Positions 52,231 to 62,682 are shown, counted from the stretch's first letter. The stretch: 64,000 bases of DNA from Salinarchaeum sp. Harcht-Bsk1 (GCF_000403645.1 NC_021313.1:1507014-1571013); one strand, 5' to 3'. Made by a program: numbers and translations. The notes: a model not told the origin generated them from the letters alone.

Positions 52231-53343
52231 ATGACGGACATCGCACCGGACGAACTCGCCGAACGACTCCAGGCCGAGGAGGACGACCCCCTCGTCCTGG
52301 ACGTTCGTCATCAGGAAGACTTCGAGGACTGGCACGTACCGACGAGCGTCAACGTCGACGTCTACGAGGAGCTGGTCGACGACCCCGAGACCGCGAAGGA
52401 ACCGCTGGCCGAGCTCCCCGACGACGAACCGATCGTCACGGTCTGCGCCGAAGGCGTCGTCTCACAGACCGCGACCGAGGTCCTCGAGGACCTGGGCTAC
52501 GACGCGCTCACGCTCACCGACGGCATGAGCGGCTGGAGCCGCGTCCACGAGCACGCGGCCGTGTCGGCCGACCTCGACGGGCAGCTGCTCCAGGTCGCTC
52601 GACCCGGGAAAGGCTGTCTCTCCCACGTGCTGGTCTCCGACGGCGACGCGGCGATCTTCGACCCGTCGCACTACCTCGACGTCTACGACGACGTCGTCGA
52701 CGCTCACGACGCAGATCTCGTCGGCGTCTTCGACTCGCATGCCCACGCCGACCACGTCTCCGGCGGCCGCGACCTCGCGGACCGACACGACGTTCCCTAC
52801 TACCTCCATCCGCAGGACGCGCTCGCGATCGACGCGACGCCGGTCGAGGACGGCAGGCGTGTCGCCGTCGGCGACGTCGAAATCGAGGTCGTCCACACGC
52901 CCGGCCACAGCGAGGGCAGCGTCACCTTCGACCTCGTCGGGGCAGCGTTGCTCACCGGCGACACCCTGTTCCACGACAGCGTCGGCCGCGTCAAGCTGGG
53001 CGTCGAAGCGGGCATCGAGGATTCCGACGTCGAGTCGAACGCCGCGACGCTCTACGAGAGCCTCGAGCGGTTGCTCGACCGCCCCGACGACGCGCTCGTC
53101 CTCCCTGCACACGACCCGGGATCGCCCCGACCGCCAGTAACCGCGCGACTGGGCGACCTCCCCGAGCGGAACGCCGATCTCCGGCGCGACCGAGGGGCGT
53201 TCGTCGAGACGCTCGCGGCCGACGTACCCGACCACCCGCCGAACTTCGAGCGAGTCAAGCGAACCAACGTCGGCCAGGAGTCAGTCCCCGACGAGGAACT
53301 GAGCGACCTCGAACTCGGTCCAAACCGCTGTGCCGCGGAGTAA
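52231..53343 (+). CDS. Rhodanese-metallo-beta-lactamase fusion (persulfide dioxygenase/sulfurtransferase-like)
   Basis: 370 residues from ATG 52231. The N-terminal rhodanese domain (LVLDVRHQEDFEDWHVP) has its active-site cysteine C72 (VTVCAEGVVSQTA). The second domain is a metallo-beta-lactamase fold with H170-x-H172-x-D174-H175 (SHAHADHVSGG), H226 (HTPGHSEGS) and D244 (LTGDTLFHDS), the ligand set of ETHE1-like persulfide dioxygenases and glyoxalase II. Domain order is the reverse of many bacterial fusions. It probably oxidises or transfers sulfane sulfur in the cytoplasm. Cotranscribed with the MFS gene three bases downstream. Confidence 0.87.
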   Translation: MTDIAPDELAERLQAEEDDPLVLDVRHQEDFEDWHVPTSVNVDVYEELVDDPETAKEPLAELPDDEPIVTVCAEGVVSQTATEVLEDLGYDALTLTDGMSGWSRVHEHAAVSADLDGQLLQVARPGKGCLSHVLVSDGDAAIFDPSHYLDVYDDVVDAHDADLVGVFDSHAHADHVSGGRDLADRHDVPYYLHPQDALAIDATPVEDGRRVAVGDVEIEVVHTPGHSEGSVTFDLVGAALLTGDTLFHDSVGRVKLGVEAGIEDSDVESNAATLYESLERLLDRPDDALVLPAHDPGSPRPPVTARLGDLPERNADLRRDRGAFVETLAADVPDHPPNFERVKRTNVGQESVPDEELSDLELGPNRCAAE

Positions 53344-53346
53344 TCG

Positions 53347-54654
53347 ATGACCGACACTGCATCCATCGACGGGTCGCAAGGGCTCCAGCAGGGCATCCGC
53401 GAACACCTCGGCCAGTTCTCGCTGCACGTCCTGCTCGTGTTCGCGACCGGGCTGACGATCGGCTCCGAGCGCGCCGTCGTCCCCGTCCTCGGGCGGGACG
53501 TCCTCGGCGTCCAGTCGCTGTTCGTGATCGGCTCGTTCGTCGTCTCCTTCGGGATCGTCAAGTCGATCCTGAACCTCTACGCGGGGAAGTGGGGCGAGAC
53601 GTACGGGCGGAAACCCGTCCTGATCCTGGGGTGGGCGACGGCGCTGCCGCTGCCGATCGTGTTGATCGTCGCGCCGAGCTGGGCCTGGATCACGCTGGGT
53701 AACGTTCTCCTGGGGATCAACCAGGCGCTGACCTGGAGCATGGCGATCAACGCGAAGATCGACCTCGCCGGTCCCGACCAGCGCGGGCTCGCTGTGGGCA
53801 TCGACGAGGCCTTCGGGTACACCGGCGTCGCCGCCGGTGCGTGGATCACCGGCCTGATCGCCGCGCAGACGAGCCTGCGGCCCGAACCATTCTACTTCCT
53901 CGGAATCGTCGTGGTACTGGCGTTCCTCATCTCGATCTTCCTGATAAAGGAGACCGTGCAGTACGCCCGCGCTGAAGGCGACGAGGATCACCACGACGCC
54001 AACCTGCCCTTCGCCGCGGTCCTTCGCCGGGCGACCTACGGCGACCGGACGCTCTTCGCCGCCGCACAGGCCGGCCACGTCGAGAACTTCGTCGACACGC
54101 TGTTCTGGATCGCCGTCCCGCTGTACCTCACGAGCGAGGGGCTGGGCATCGCCGCCGTCGGCGTGGTCGTGGGCGTTCACAGCGCGATGTACTTCCTCCA
54201 GATCGCGACCGGCGGACTGGCCGATCGGATCGGCCGGCGGCCGCCCGTCGTGGCCGGCATGTTCCTCGCCGGCGGCGGCGTGCTCGCGATGGTGCTCGTC
54301 GAGGGCTACCTGCCGTGGGCCCTCTTCGCTGCGGTCTCGGGGCTCGGCATGGCGCTGCTCTACCCGAACCTGATGACCGTCCCCGGCGACGCCGCCCATC
54401 CGAGCTGGCGCTCGGCGGGCATGGGCGTCTACCGCATGTGGCGGGACTCGGGCTACGCCGTCGGCGCGATCGCGATCGGGCTCGCGATGCAGTTCGCGAG
54501 CGCCGAGGCCGCCTTCTACCTGACCGCGATCCTCATGTTCGCGTCGGGGGCGGTCGTCTACGCCTGGATGGAGGAGACCCACCCGGAGTTCGGCACGCAC
54601 GAGCCGCCGGCGCCGGCGGACGACGGAGGCGTGGCGGCGACCTCCGACGACTGA
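53347..54654 (+). CDS. MFS transporter
   Basis: 435 residues from ATG 53347, twelve helices. MFS motifs: GKWGETYGRKPVLILGWATA between helices 2 and 3 and the matching GGLADRIGRRPPVVAGMFLA in the second half. A charged central loop (DEDHHDANLPFAAVLRRATY) separates the halves. The start is three bases after the rhodanese-type gene's stop, so both are one operon under the same operator. It may move a sulfur compound such as sulfite or thiosulfate, or another product of that enzyme. Substrate specificity cannot be read from sequence. Confidence 0.87.
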   Translation: MTDTASIDGSQGLQQGIREHLGQFSLHVLLVFATGLTIGSERAVVPVLGRDVLGVQSLFVIGSFVVSFGIVKSILNLYAGKWGETYGRKPVLILGWATALPLPIVLIVAPSWAWITLGNVLLGINQALTWSMAINAKIDLAGPDQRGLAVGIDEAFGYTGVAAGAWITGLIAAQTSLRPEPFYFLGIVVVLAFLISIFLIKETVQYARAEGDEDHHDANLPFAAVLRRATYGDRTLFAAAQAGHVENFVDTLFWIAVPLYLTSEGLGIAAVGVVVGVHSAMYFLQIATGGLADRIGRRPPVVAGMFLAGGGVLAMVLVEGYLPWALFAAVSGLGMALLYPNLMTVPGDAAHPSWRSAGMGVYRMWRDSGYAVGAIAIGLAMQFASAEAAFYLTAILMFASGAVVYAWMEETHPEFGTHEPPAPADDGGVAATSDD

Positions 54655-54807
54655 GCGGGGCAGGGCGACCGCGCCACCCCACCGACAGGGGCCCCGACGG
54701 ACCGGGCCACGCCGGCAGACAGGAGCACGTCGGCCGGCAGGAATGCGCCGGCTGAGAGCGGTGCGCCTGCTGACAGCATCCGCAGGCCACCGATGAGCAC
54801 CCGGCCG

Positions 54808-57372
54808 TCAGTTCGCCCCGCTCGACCGCGGTCCGACGTCGACGAATCGCGCCCAGAGCGCCAGCAGGCTCGGGAGCACGAACACGCTCGCAACGAACGC
54901 GTACACGATGGTGAGCGCGGTGATCAGCCCGAAGGACTGGAGGAAGGGCAGGATCGCAACGAGCAACACCGCGAACCCGCTGGCGGTAGTCGTCGCGCTC
55001 GCCAGCAACGCACCACCGGTGCCCGTGACGGTCGTTTCCAGCGCCTCTCCGACGTCGTCGGTCGTTTCGATCGCCTGGTTGAACCGTTCGCTGACGTGGA
55101 GGCTGTAGTCGACGCCGAGCCCGATCGTGAGACCGGTGATCATCCCGGTGACGACGTTGAAGGGGATGTCGAGCGCGGCCATCGTCCCGAGCACCCACGT
55201 CAGCGTGAAGGCGACCGGGACGACGGTGACGACGCCCAGCGACGCACTCCCCTCGGTGACGCGGTAGGCCACCGCGAGGACGAGCAGTACCGCGACCAGG
55301 GCGACGACGAGGCTGGTCATCGCCGTCCGGGCGAGCTGGTCGGCCGTCAGCTGGTTGACGATCACGTCGCCGGTCGCGATCGCGGTGACGCTCTCGCCGT
55401 CGGCGGTCCCGGCGAGGTCCTCCATCTGCTCCGTGATCGCCGCGTCGCTCGCGGCGCCGTCGAGGGTGACGACCATCTGGAGCGCCCGGTACTCCCCGTC
55501 GGATCGGTGGACGACGGCCGAGGCGTCGTCGGGGGCGACCCGGTAGAGCTCGTCGTAGACGCCAGCGACGTTCCGGTCGGGAACGCCGTCACCGTCCACG
55601 TCCGATGCGTCGAGCGTGGCCGCGAAGGAGTCGTTGCGCGCAGCGACCCGATCCATGACGGTGAGCGGGTCCGTGACGGCCGGATCGCCGTCCGCGTAGG
55701 TCTCCGTCGCGGACATCCCGCGTGCGTCGGTCCGAGCGGCGTCGAGTCGATCGAGGGTCGCCGGATCGGTGACGTTCCCCCGGACCAGCACCGACGCCGT
55801 CGTGTCTCGACGCACGAAGTCGCTGTCCAGCGCGTCGATCGCAGACTCGGCGGTGTACGTCCCCGGTGCGATCGGCCCGGGCAGGTCCTTCAGCCAGTCG
55901 GCGGGATCCTCCGCGAGGAAGTCCGACTGCTCGAAGCTGGCGTCGATGGTGGTGGCACCCACGGCACCGACCCCGCTGACGAGGAGCGCGATCGCGAGCA
56001 CGGTGACGGGCGCCCGCCTGGCGAGCGTCGCCCCCATCACGAGGACACGGTTCGCGCCGCCGGCGTCGGTCCCGACCGCCGGTTGCAGGCGGTCGATCCC
56101 ACGAGCCTCGAGGGCGGAATCGAGTTCGACCTTCAGCGCCGGCACCAGCGCGCCGAACACGACGAATGCGGCGAGGATGCCGATCGCGCTGACGACGCCG
56201 AGCTGGCGGAACACGGCGAGGGGACTCGCGAGGTTCGAGAGGAACCCGATCACGGTAGTCGTGGTCACGTACGCGAGCGCGACCCCGACGCTGCCCAGGC
56301 CGACGGCCATCGCCCGGCGCGGCGGGGTCGTACTGGACTCGCGGGCCTCGCGATAGCGCATCACGACGTGGAGCCCGTAGTCGATCGAGAGCCCGATCAG
56401 GAGGACGAGCACGACGACGAACGGCTGGCTGAACGCGATGCCGATCCAGCCCATCGCGCCGAACGTCCAGACGAGGACGAGCGCGATCCCGAGGAGCCCG
56501 AGCGCGACGTCGAGCAGGTCGCGGTAGACGACGAGCAGGACCACCAGGACGAACGCCGCCGCCAGCGGCCCCAGCAGGAGCACGCTGTCGACCATCGAGT
56601 TCGTGATCTCCGTCGACACGACGCCGTCGCCGTAGACGAGGACCGACAGTGAGCCGTCCTCGGGGGCGAGGGCCGCGATCGCGGTCTGAGCGGCTTCGAT
56701 CTCGGCGGGAGCGTCGCCCGGAGCGAACGAGCCACCGGCCGAGTCGTGGGTGACGACGAGCAGCGTCGCGTTGGCTTCCGTCGATCCGGGCTCGTAGTCG
56801 TGCGGCATGAACGCGAGGGGCGTCGCCCCGTCGCGCCCCGACCGCTCCGACTCGGTGGAGAGCGTCTCCGCGACGATGGCGTCGATCTCCGCCTCGGAGA
56901 GCGATTCGAGCGCGTCGATCTGGGCCTGCAACGTCGGATCGGACTCGCTCGATCCGCTCGGAGCGCCGGGGGCCGTCCCATTCGCCGGCGCCCCGTGCTC
57001 GCGGATCGCCGCGGTCGCGATCACGTTGGCGACGCTCCGGGTTCCACCGTCCTCGACCAGCGTGTCGCCGACCCGATCGTCCGTTTGGAGTCGCTGCTGG
57101 TACTCGAGCGTCGCGATCAGGGACTCGCGATCGAGGACGTTCTCGTCGCGGACCACGACCTGCGCGGTGGTCGCGTCGCTCTGGCCCGACGAGAAGTTCT
57201 CGCCCGCGTAGTCGAGCGCGTCGGCCGCGGGGTCGTCGGCCTGGAACTGATCGAGGGACGTCGACCGCTCCACCATCGGGACGCCGGCACCGACGAGGAG
57301 CGTCGCGAGGAGCAACGCTGCGATCGCCACGCGGGCGTGTTCGGTGAGCCAGGTCGCGAGTGCGGGGCTCAT
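54808..57372 (-). CDS. RND superfamily exporter (MMPL-like), copy 2
   Basis: 854 residues from ATG 57372. Same duplicated architecture as copy 1 (1565-4078), with GLSIDYGLHVVMRYREARES in the first half and GLGVDYSLHVSERFNQAIET in the second. The external domains align in order (for example DGDGVPDRNVAGVYDELYRV here against GDGVPDRNVREVYHALFEV there). Likely an exporter of lipids or amphiphiles. A HTH-10 regulator is divergent from it 268 bases away, a frequent arrangement for such exporters in haloarchaea, which suggests induction by a substrate. Confidence 0.88.
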   Translation of the reverse strand: MSPALATWLTEHARVAIAALLLATLLVGAGVPMVERSTSLDQFQADDPAADALDYAGENFSSGQSDATTAQVVVRDENVLDRESLIATLEYQQRLQTDDRVGDTLVEDGGTRSVANVIATAAIREHGAPANGTAPGAPSGSSESDPTLQAQIDALESLSEAEIDAIVAETLSTESERSGRDGATPLAFMPHDYEPGSTEANATLLVVTHDSAGGSFAPGDAPAEIEAAQTAIAALAPEDGSLSVLVYGDGVVSTEITNSMVDSVLLLGPLAAAFVLVVLLVVYRDLLDVALGLLGIALVLVWTFGAMGWIGIAFSQPFVVVLVLLIGLSIDYGLHVVMRYREARESSTTPPRRAMAVGLGSVGVALAYVTTTTVIGFLSNLASPLAVFRQLGVVSAIGILAAFVVFGALVPALKVELDSALEARGIDRLQPAVGTDAGGANRVLVMGATLARRAPVTVLAIALLVSGVGAVGATTIDASFEQSDFLAEDPADWLKDLPGPIAPGTYTAESAIDALDSDFVRRDTTASVLVRGNVTDPATLDRLDAARTDARGMSATETYADGDPAVTDPLTVMDRVAARNDSFAATLDASDVDGDGVPDRNVAGVYDELYRVAPDDASAVVHRSDGEYRALQMVVTLDGAASDAAITEQMEDLAGTADGESVTAIATGDVIVNQLTADQLARTAMTSLVVALVAVLLVLAVAYRVTEGSASLGVVTVVPVAFTLTWVLGTMAALDIPFNVVTGMITGLTIGLGVDYSLHVSERFNQAIETTDDVGEALETTVTGTGGALLASATTTASGFAVLLVAILPFLQSFGLITALTIVYAFVASVFVLPSLLALWARFVDVGPRSSGAN

Positions 57373-57544
57373 CGGAGCAGTCCCCGTATCGAACGTCGGT
57401 CGCCGCGGGGTAGCACTCGCCGGTGCGGGTCACCTGGAGTGGGGCCCGGTTGCTCGGCGTGTAGTGCTCGGTCGGGCGAGCCAGCGGTCACGAGTCGTCC
57501 GCACCTGTCGCGGTCCGGATCCAGGCCTTCTGACATGGAATCAT

Positions 57545-57608
57545 CCTAACAGCCTAGTCTGGTTATGAGATAGTGCGAAGATTCGAGTAGTAGGCTAACA
57601 TATTAGCA
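57545..57608. promoter_or_regulatory. Divergent regulatory region between RND copy 2 and its HTH-10 gene
   Basis: AT-richer DNA with two inverted repeats: TAAC...GTTA within CCTAACAGCCTAGTCTGGTT (57546-57565), and GCTAA-CATA-TTAGC (57595-57608). The second overlaps the likely TATA element of the plus-strand gene, as a repressor site would. Confidence 0.45.
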
Positions 57609-57639
57609 TTCAGGCGGTCGCAGGACGCCGCCGACCACC

Positions 57640-58281
57640 ATGCCCCACGCACGACTCACGATCGACGTCCCGGAGACAGTCTGGATCGGCGAACTGTCGG
57701 CCAGACACCCCGATCTCGTCTTCGAGGTACTCACCGCCATCTCCGGCGAGGACGTCGGCATCGCACTCGTCCGACTCGGTGCAGACGATCCCCTGCCGGT
57801 GATCACGGAGATCCAGGCCCGGGACGACGTCGAGACGGTCGAGTTGCTCTGGAAACACGACGACGAAGCGCTCCTCCAGATCGAGACGACGAACCCGCTC
57901 CCGCTCGTTCCCATCTGGCGGGCGGGCGTGCCCCTCCGGATGCCGTTCGACATCCAGGACGGGCACGCGACGTGGGAGGTGACGACCTCACGAGGACGGC
58001 TCTCGACGCTCCAGACGGCGCTCGACGACGTCGGGATCGGGTTCACGGTCGAGTACGTCCAGGCGATCGAAGCGAGCCAGGCCGATCGGCTCCTCACGGA
58101 CCGCCAACTGGAGGTGCTCACCACTGCCGTGGACGCGGGCTACTACCGGTCGCCGCGCGAGGCAACCCTCGGCGAGGTGGCGGACCTGCTCGGGATCGCG
58201 ACGGCGACGTGCAGCGACGTGCTCCACCGGGCCGAAGGGCACGTCGTCCACTGGTTCGTCGAGGAGCACGTGGACGGGTAG
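57640..58281 (+). CDS. HTH-10 (Bat-type) regulator beside RND copy 2
   Basis: 213 residues from ATG 57640. The N-terminal 150 residues are a sensor domain of alternating strands and helices (MPHARLTIDVPETVWIGELS; VPIWRAGVPLRMPFDIQDGH). The C-terminal HTH-10 domain reads LTDRQLEVLTTAVDAGYYRS then PREATLGEVADLLGIATATC. It is divergent from the exporter gene, so the pair probably forms a local sensor-and-exporter unit. Ligand unknown. It starts about 32 bases after an operator-like palindrome. Confidence 0.82.
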   Translation: MPHARLTIDVPETVWIGELSARHPDLVFEVLTAISGEDVGIALVRLGADDPLPVITEIQARDDVETVELLWKHDDEALLQIETTNPLPLVPIWRAGVPLRMPFDIQDGHATWEVTTSRGRLSTLQTALDDVGIGFTVEYVQAIEASQADRLLTDRQLEVLTTAVDAGYYRSPREATLGEVADLLGIATATCSDVLHRAEGHVVHWFVEEHVDG

Positions 58282-58328
58282 CACCGGACGCTCTCGGCAG
58301 CGAAAGGGCGAGCGTCAGAAGGCGTTGG

Positions 58329-59102
58329 TCACACTGCCGCGAGCACGACCGCCGAGAGCCACTCGACGACCGTCTCCCACACCGAGAACCCGGTCGTCAT
58401 CGCGAGCACAGTGTCGGCGGCGAAGAAGGCGAAGATCCCCGCGCCGACGAAGTGTGCCAGACGGAGATTGATCCGGTGGGCGAACTTGTGGAAGGCGTAA
58501 GCGTTCACGAGGCTCACGGGGACGATCACGAGCATCTCGCCGAGCCAGATCGCCGGCGTCGCGCCGTAGGTCGCGGCGAGGCTAATCGTGACGAGCTGGG
58601 TCTTGTCGCCGAACTCCCCGGCGGCCATCAGCGCGAAGATCGAGCCGAAGGAGCCGATCCGGCCACCGACGGAGTAGCCGAAGATCGAGAACTCGCCGGC
58701 GACGTCGGGGGCGATCCGCCGCGTAGCGCCGATCCCGCCGTCGGTTTTGGCGCCAACGGCCGAGCCGGCAGCGTCGTCGCTGGCCGGACCGTCGCTGGCC
58801 GTGGCAGCGCCCCAATCTGCGTCCGGCTCCGGCGCCGAGCGGACGAGCATCACGGCGAACAGCAGAAACAGGGCCACCGTGAACCCGTCGAGGACGATCG
58901 GTGGGAGGGCACGCTGGATCGCCTCGCCGAATGCGATCTCGAGGGCGGTCCAGCCCGCGAACGCCGACCCTGCTGCACCCACGACCACCAGCGGGTGGTA
59001 GCGCGTCGAGAGGCCGGCGATGATGAACTGCACCTTCTCGCCGGGCAAGACCGTCAACTGGGCGAGGGCTGCGATCACGACGATCTCGACGAAACCTGCC
59101 AT
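58329..59102 (-). CDS. GDT1/UPF0016 family cation transporter with one degenerate motif
   Basis: 257 residues from ATG 59102, about six helices. UPF0016 proteins have two copies of the E-x-G-D-K-T motif, one per half. The second is intact, E163-F-G-D-K-T168 (MAAGEFGDKTQLVTISL), but the first has decayed to LPGEKVQF at residues 19-26. The family moves Mn2+ or Ca2+ against H+. Loss of Asp and Thr in the first motif may change the ion or the stoichiometry. A hydrophilic loop near residues 92-140 is unusually long. TTCTTTAGC about 30 bases upstream is a probable promoter. Confidence 0.78.
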   Translation of the reverse strand: MAGFVEIVVIAALAQLTVLPGEKVQFIIAGLSTRYHPLVVVGAAGSAFAGWTALEIAFGEAIQRALPPIVLDGFTVALFLLFAVMLVRSAPEPDADWGAATASDGPASDDAAGSAVGAKTDGGIGATRRIAPDVAGEFSIFGYSVGGRIGSFGSIFALMAAGEFGDKTQLVTISLAATYGATPAIWLGEMLVIVPVSLVNAYAFHKFAHRINLRLAHFVGAGIFAFFAADTVLAMTTGFSVWETVVEWLSAVVLAAV

Positions 59103-59219
59103 CGCTACTTGATCGACCGGGTTGCTAAAGAATTAGACGCGTCGAATGTATGAGTTACGCCTGGCGAACCCGCTCCTGGAGTGGCCTCCCCCGATAGCAG
59201 GGGTCCGGTGGCAGGGAGC

Positions 59220-60169
59220 CTACTGCACGGCTGCCCGCGACGCGCGGTGGAGGAGTCGAACCGCGATCGCGCCGAGGACGACGTTGAACGCGACGAGCAC
59301 GACGATCGCCGGGACGATCGTGTTCCAGACCCCGCCGAAGGCAGCCACGTCGACCACGGTCATCACGTCCTCGCCGAGCATGGCCGCGCGGACGCCGTCG
59401 ACGCCGTAGGTGATCGGGTTCACCGTCGCGACGGTATTGATCCAGTCGGGCAGGACCTGCAGGGGCAGGAACGCGCTGGAGACGAACAGCAGCGGGAACG
59501 TCAGCGAGTTCGCGATGAGGATCGTCGCCTCCTTGTCCCGGGTGACCAGCGCCACGATGTTCGAGAACGCCATGAACGCGCCGGCGAAGAGGATCGTGAT
59601 CGCGAGCACGCCGAGGAAGCCCGCCACGCCCGTTTCGAGGAACGTTCCCGGCCCGTCACCGGTCTCGAGGAACAGGAGGACGGCGCCACAGCCGAGGATG
59701 ATCGTCGTCTGGACCACGATCCGCACGACCTCGGCGAACACCTTCCCGAGGAACATCGCGCCACGACCCATCGGCGAGGCGAGCGTCTTCTCGAACATCC
59801 CCGAGTCCATGTCGATAACGAGGCCGATGCCCGAGATCGATGCCGCAGCGAGCGCGGACTGGACGACGATCGCTGGCGTGAGGTACGTGACGTAGTTGAC
59901 GTCGGTGCCGACGGCGCTGGCGAGCGCGCCGCCCGCGACGGCGCCGAACACCTCCGCCATCAGCACGAAGAAGATCACCGGCTGGACGAGGGACGTGAAC
60001 GTCACGAACGGGTTCCGCGAGGTCTTGACCAGCCAGCGCTTCACGCTGATCCAGGTGTCGCCGAGGGCGCCGGCCCCCGGCGCACGCTGGGGCCGCTCCT
60101 CGATCGCGGGAGAGCGGTTCTCCACGACGTCCGTGCCGCCAGCAGATGAGGCAGCAGTGGAGTCGGCGC

Positions 60170-60173
<4 letters not shown>
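59220..60173 (-). CDS. ABC-2 type exporter permease
   Basis: 317 residues from ATG 60173, overlapping the stop of the ATPase gene as ATGA. Six membrane helices and the ABC-2 elements NPFVTFTSLVQPVIFFVLMA near the start, GSDMFEKTLASP-like sequence (here DSGMFEKTLASPMGRGAMFL) in the central loop, and FPLLFVSSAFLPLQVLPDWI near the end. Together with the upstream ATPase it makes a DrrAB-type exporter, often for drugs or lipids. The first 45 residues are charged and cytoplasmic. Export substrate unknown. Confidence 0.88.
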
Positions 60174-61339
<1,166 letters not shown>

Positions 61340-61701
61340 GGAGTCGAACCTCCACGCCTTCCCCCGGGAAATCCCCACTCTCAGCCGTGAGGCCATTTAT
61401 AAACCCCACCAGCCCGAGCCAGCCACGAACGGGAAACGATCGGTGTCGGACGAGAAGTGCGGCCAGAATTCTGTATCGCGAAATGTGATTTGTACTCATC
61501 TCGAACCTCGATTCGCGGACAGCGAAATTCGAGTTCGGAGGACCCGAAACCGTCGATTTCGGAGATTCAGGAGGAGTAGCTGCAAACTTCGGTGCTCGAA
61601 CACGCTCGCAAACTGGGAGAACTCACGACGCAGCAGCCGGGCAGCCGCGACCAGCAGCCGTCGAATCTTTTTGTCGCTGGCGAGCCAACGTCACGGTTGC
61701 A
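61340..61701. other. Gene-free region with two hairpins
   Basis: Besides the ABC promoter this 362-base gap holds hairpins TTCGC/GCGAA (61512-61526) and CCGAAA/TTTCGG (61544-61562), and ATCTTTTTG near 61667, about 30 bases before the small gene at 61702 and its probable promoter. No other gene is supported. Confidence 0.5.
61395..61403 (-). promoter_or_regulatory. TATA box of the ABC exporter operon
   Basis: TTTATAAAT on the minus strand, with GG before it, about 60 bases before ATG 61339. It implies a leader of about 30 bases. Confidence 0.6.
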
Positions 61702-61827
61702 ATGTCCCAGTTCGAGACCTTCGAGTGCCGGAACTGCGGCAAGTCGTTCGTCGCCCTCCCCGAAGCAAACGCCGGGACGAAACGCCTCTGCAGTCCGGCC
61801 TGCGAGACGGCGCAACTGGCCGTGTGA
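61702..61827 (+). CDS. 41-residue zinc-finger protein
   Basis: A very short gene from ATG 61702 to TGA 61825-61827. Four cysteines are spaced as a zinc finger: C9-x2-C12 (FECRNCGKSF) and C30-x3-C34 (RLCSPACETA). A T-rich box about 30 bases upstream supports leaderless transcription. The sequence MSQFETFECRNCGKSFVALP is typical of the small zinc-finger proteins conserved among haloarchaea. Function unknown; too short to be found by usual length cut-offs. Confidence 0.7.
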   Translation: MSQFETFECRNCGKSFVALPEANAGTKRLCSPACETAQLAV

Positions 61828-61846
61828 GGCCACAGACCGCGAACCG

Positions 61847-62641
61847 TCAGTTCGTCAGGAAGTCGACGACGGGCGACATCGTCCGCGCGGGATCCTCGAG
61901 GCCGGTGTGCCCCACGCCCTCGACCTCCACGAGCCGACTCTCCGGCAGCCGGTCGTGGACTTCACGGACGGCGTCCGTGAGGAAATCGGGACTGTGCTCG
62001 CCCGTGAGCAAGAGGACCACCGGATCGACGTCCAGCGGCCCAGGGAGTTCGTAGAACTCCACCGCCTCGAACTCGCGCTGGGTGACCTCGGCGAGTTCGA
62101 TCACCTCGGGCCAGTGGGGCAACGCCTCGACGTCCTCGATTCCCGTCATCTCGCGGAAAGCCAGTCGCATCGCGCCCTCCCGGTCGCCGTCGTCGAGCAG
62201 GTCGGCCATGCGATCCGCGGCGTCGTAGGCGCGATGCTCTCCGACGAGGATCGCCGGCTCGAACAGGACGATTTTCTCGAGGTCGACGGCGTCGCGGGTC
62301 GCGACGTTCAGGGCACAGAGCCCACCGAAGGAGTGGCCGAACAAGCGCATCGCGCCCGTAGTCTCGAGTACTGCCTCGACGTCCCCGACCTCTCGTTCGA
62401 GCGCGTACGAATCGGGCGCATCCCCGCTCTCGCCGCGACCGCGTCGATCCATCGCGACCAGTGGGCCCGCTTCCCGGAGGTGCGGCAGCCAGCTCTCTCG
62501 TGAACCTGTCGAGCCGTGGACGAGGATCAGCGGTTCGGGACCTCGATCGCACGCGGGGGCCGCCCGCTGCGTATCCCGCTCCTGGGCACCGTGCGTTTCG
62601 AAGCTGATCGTCGTACCGTCGGTGAATTTCGTGGTCTGCAT
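61847..62641 (-). CDS. Alpha/beta hydrolase
   Basis: 264 residues from ATG 62641. Alpha/beta-hydrolase fold with oxyanion HG (LILVHGSTGS, residues 42-43), nucleophile S104 in GHSFGG, acid in TGEHSPDFL, and catalytic His in EGVGHTGLEDP. No signal peptide, so cytoplasmic. Substrates range from esters to C-C bonds, and none can be chosen. It ends 19 bases from the convergent zinc-finger gene and starts 41 bases from the end of the HTH-10 gene on the same strand, possibly one operon. Confidence 0.87.
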   Translation of the reverse strand: MQTTKFTDGTTISFETHGAQERDTQRAAPACDRGPEPLILVHGSTGSRESWLPHLREAGPLVAMDRRGRGESGDAPDSYALEREVGDVEAVLETTGAMRLFGHSFGGLCALNVATRDAVDLEKIVLFEPAILVGEHRAYDAADRMADLLDDGDREGAMRLAFREMTGIEDVEALPHWPEVIELAEVTQREFEAVEFYELPGPLDVDPVVLLLTGEHSPDFLTDAVREVHDRLPESRLVEVEGVGHTGLEDPARTMSPVVDFLTN

Positions 62642-62682
62642 GTACGAGAAGCGCTCGCCGCTTCTCCGCCCTCAATGCCGCA

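Noticed and set aside
54660-54800. GCCGGC-rich stretch after the MFS gene as a repeat or terminator
   Set aside because: The pattern is irregular and explained by high GC content. No clear stem-loop with a T-run.
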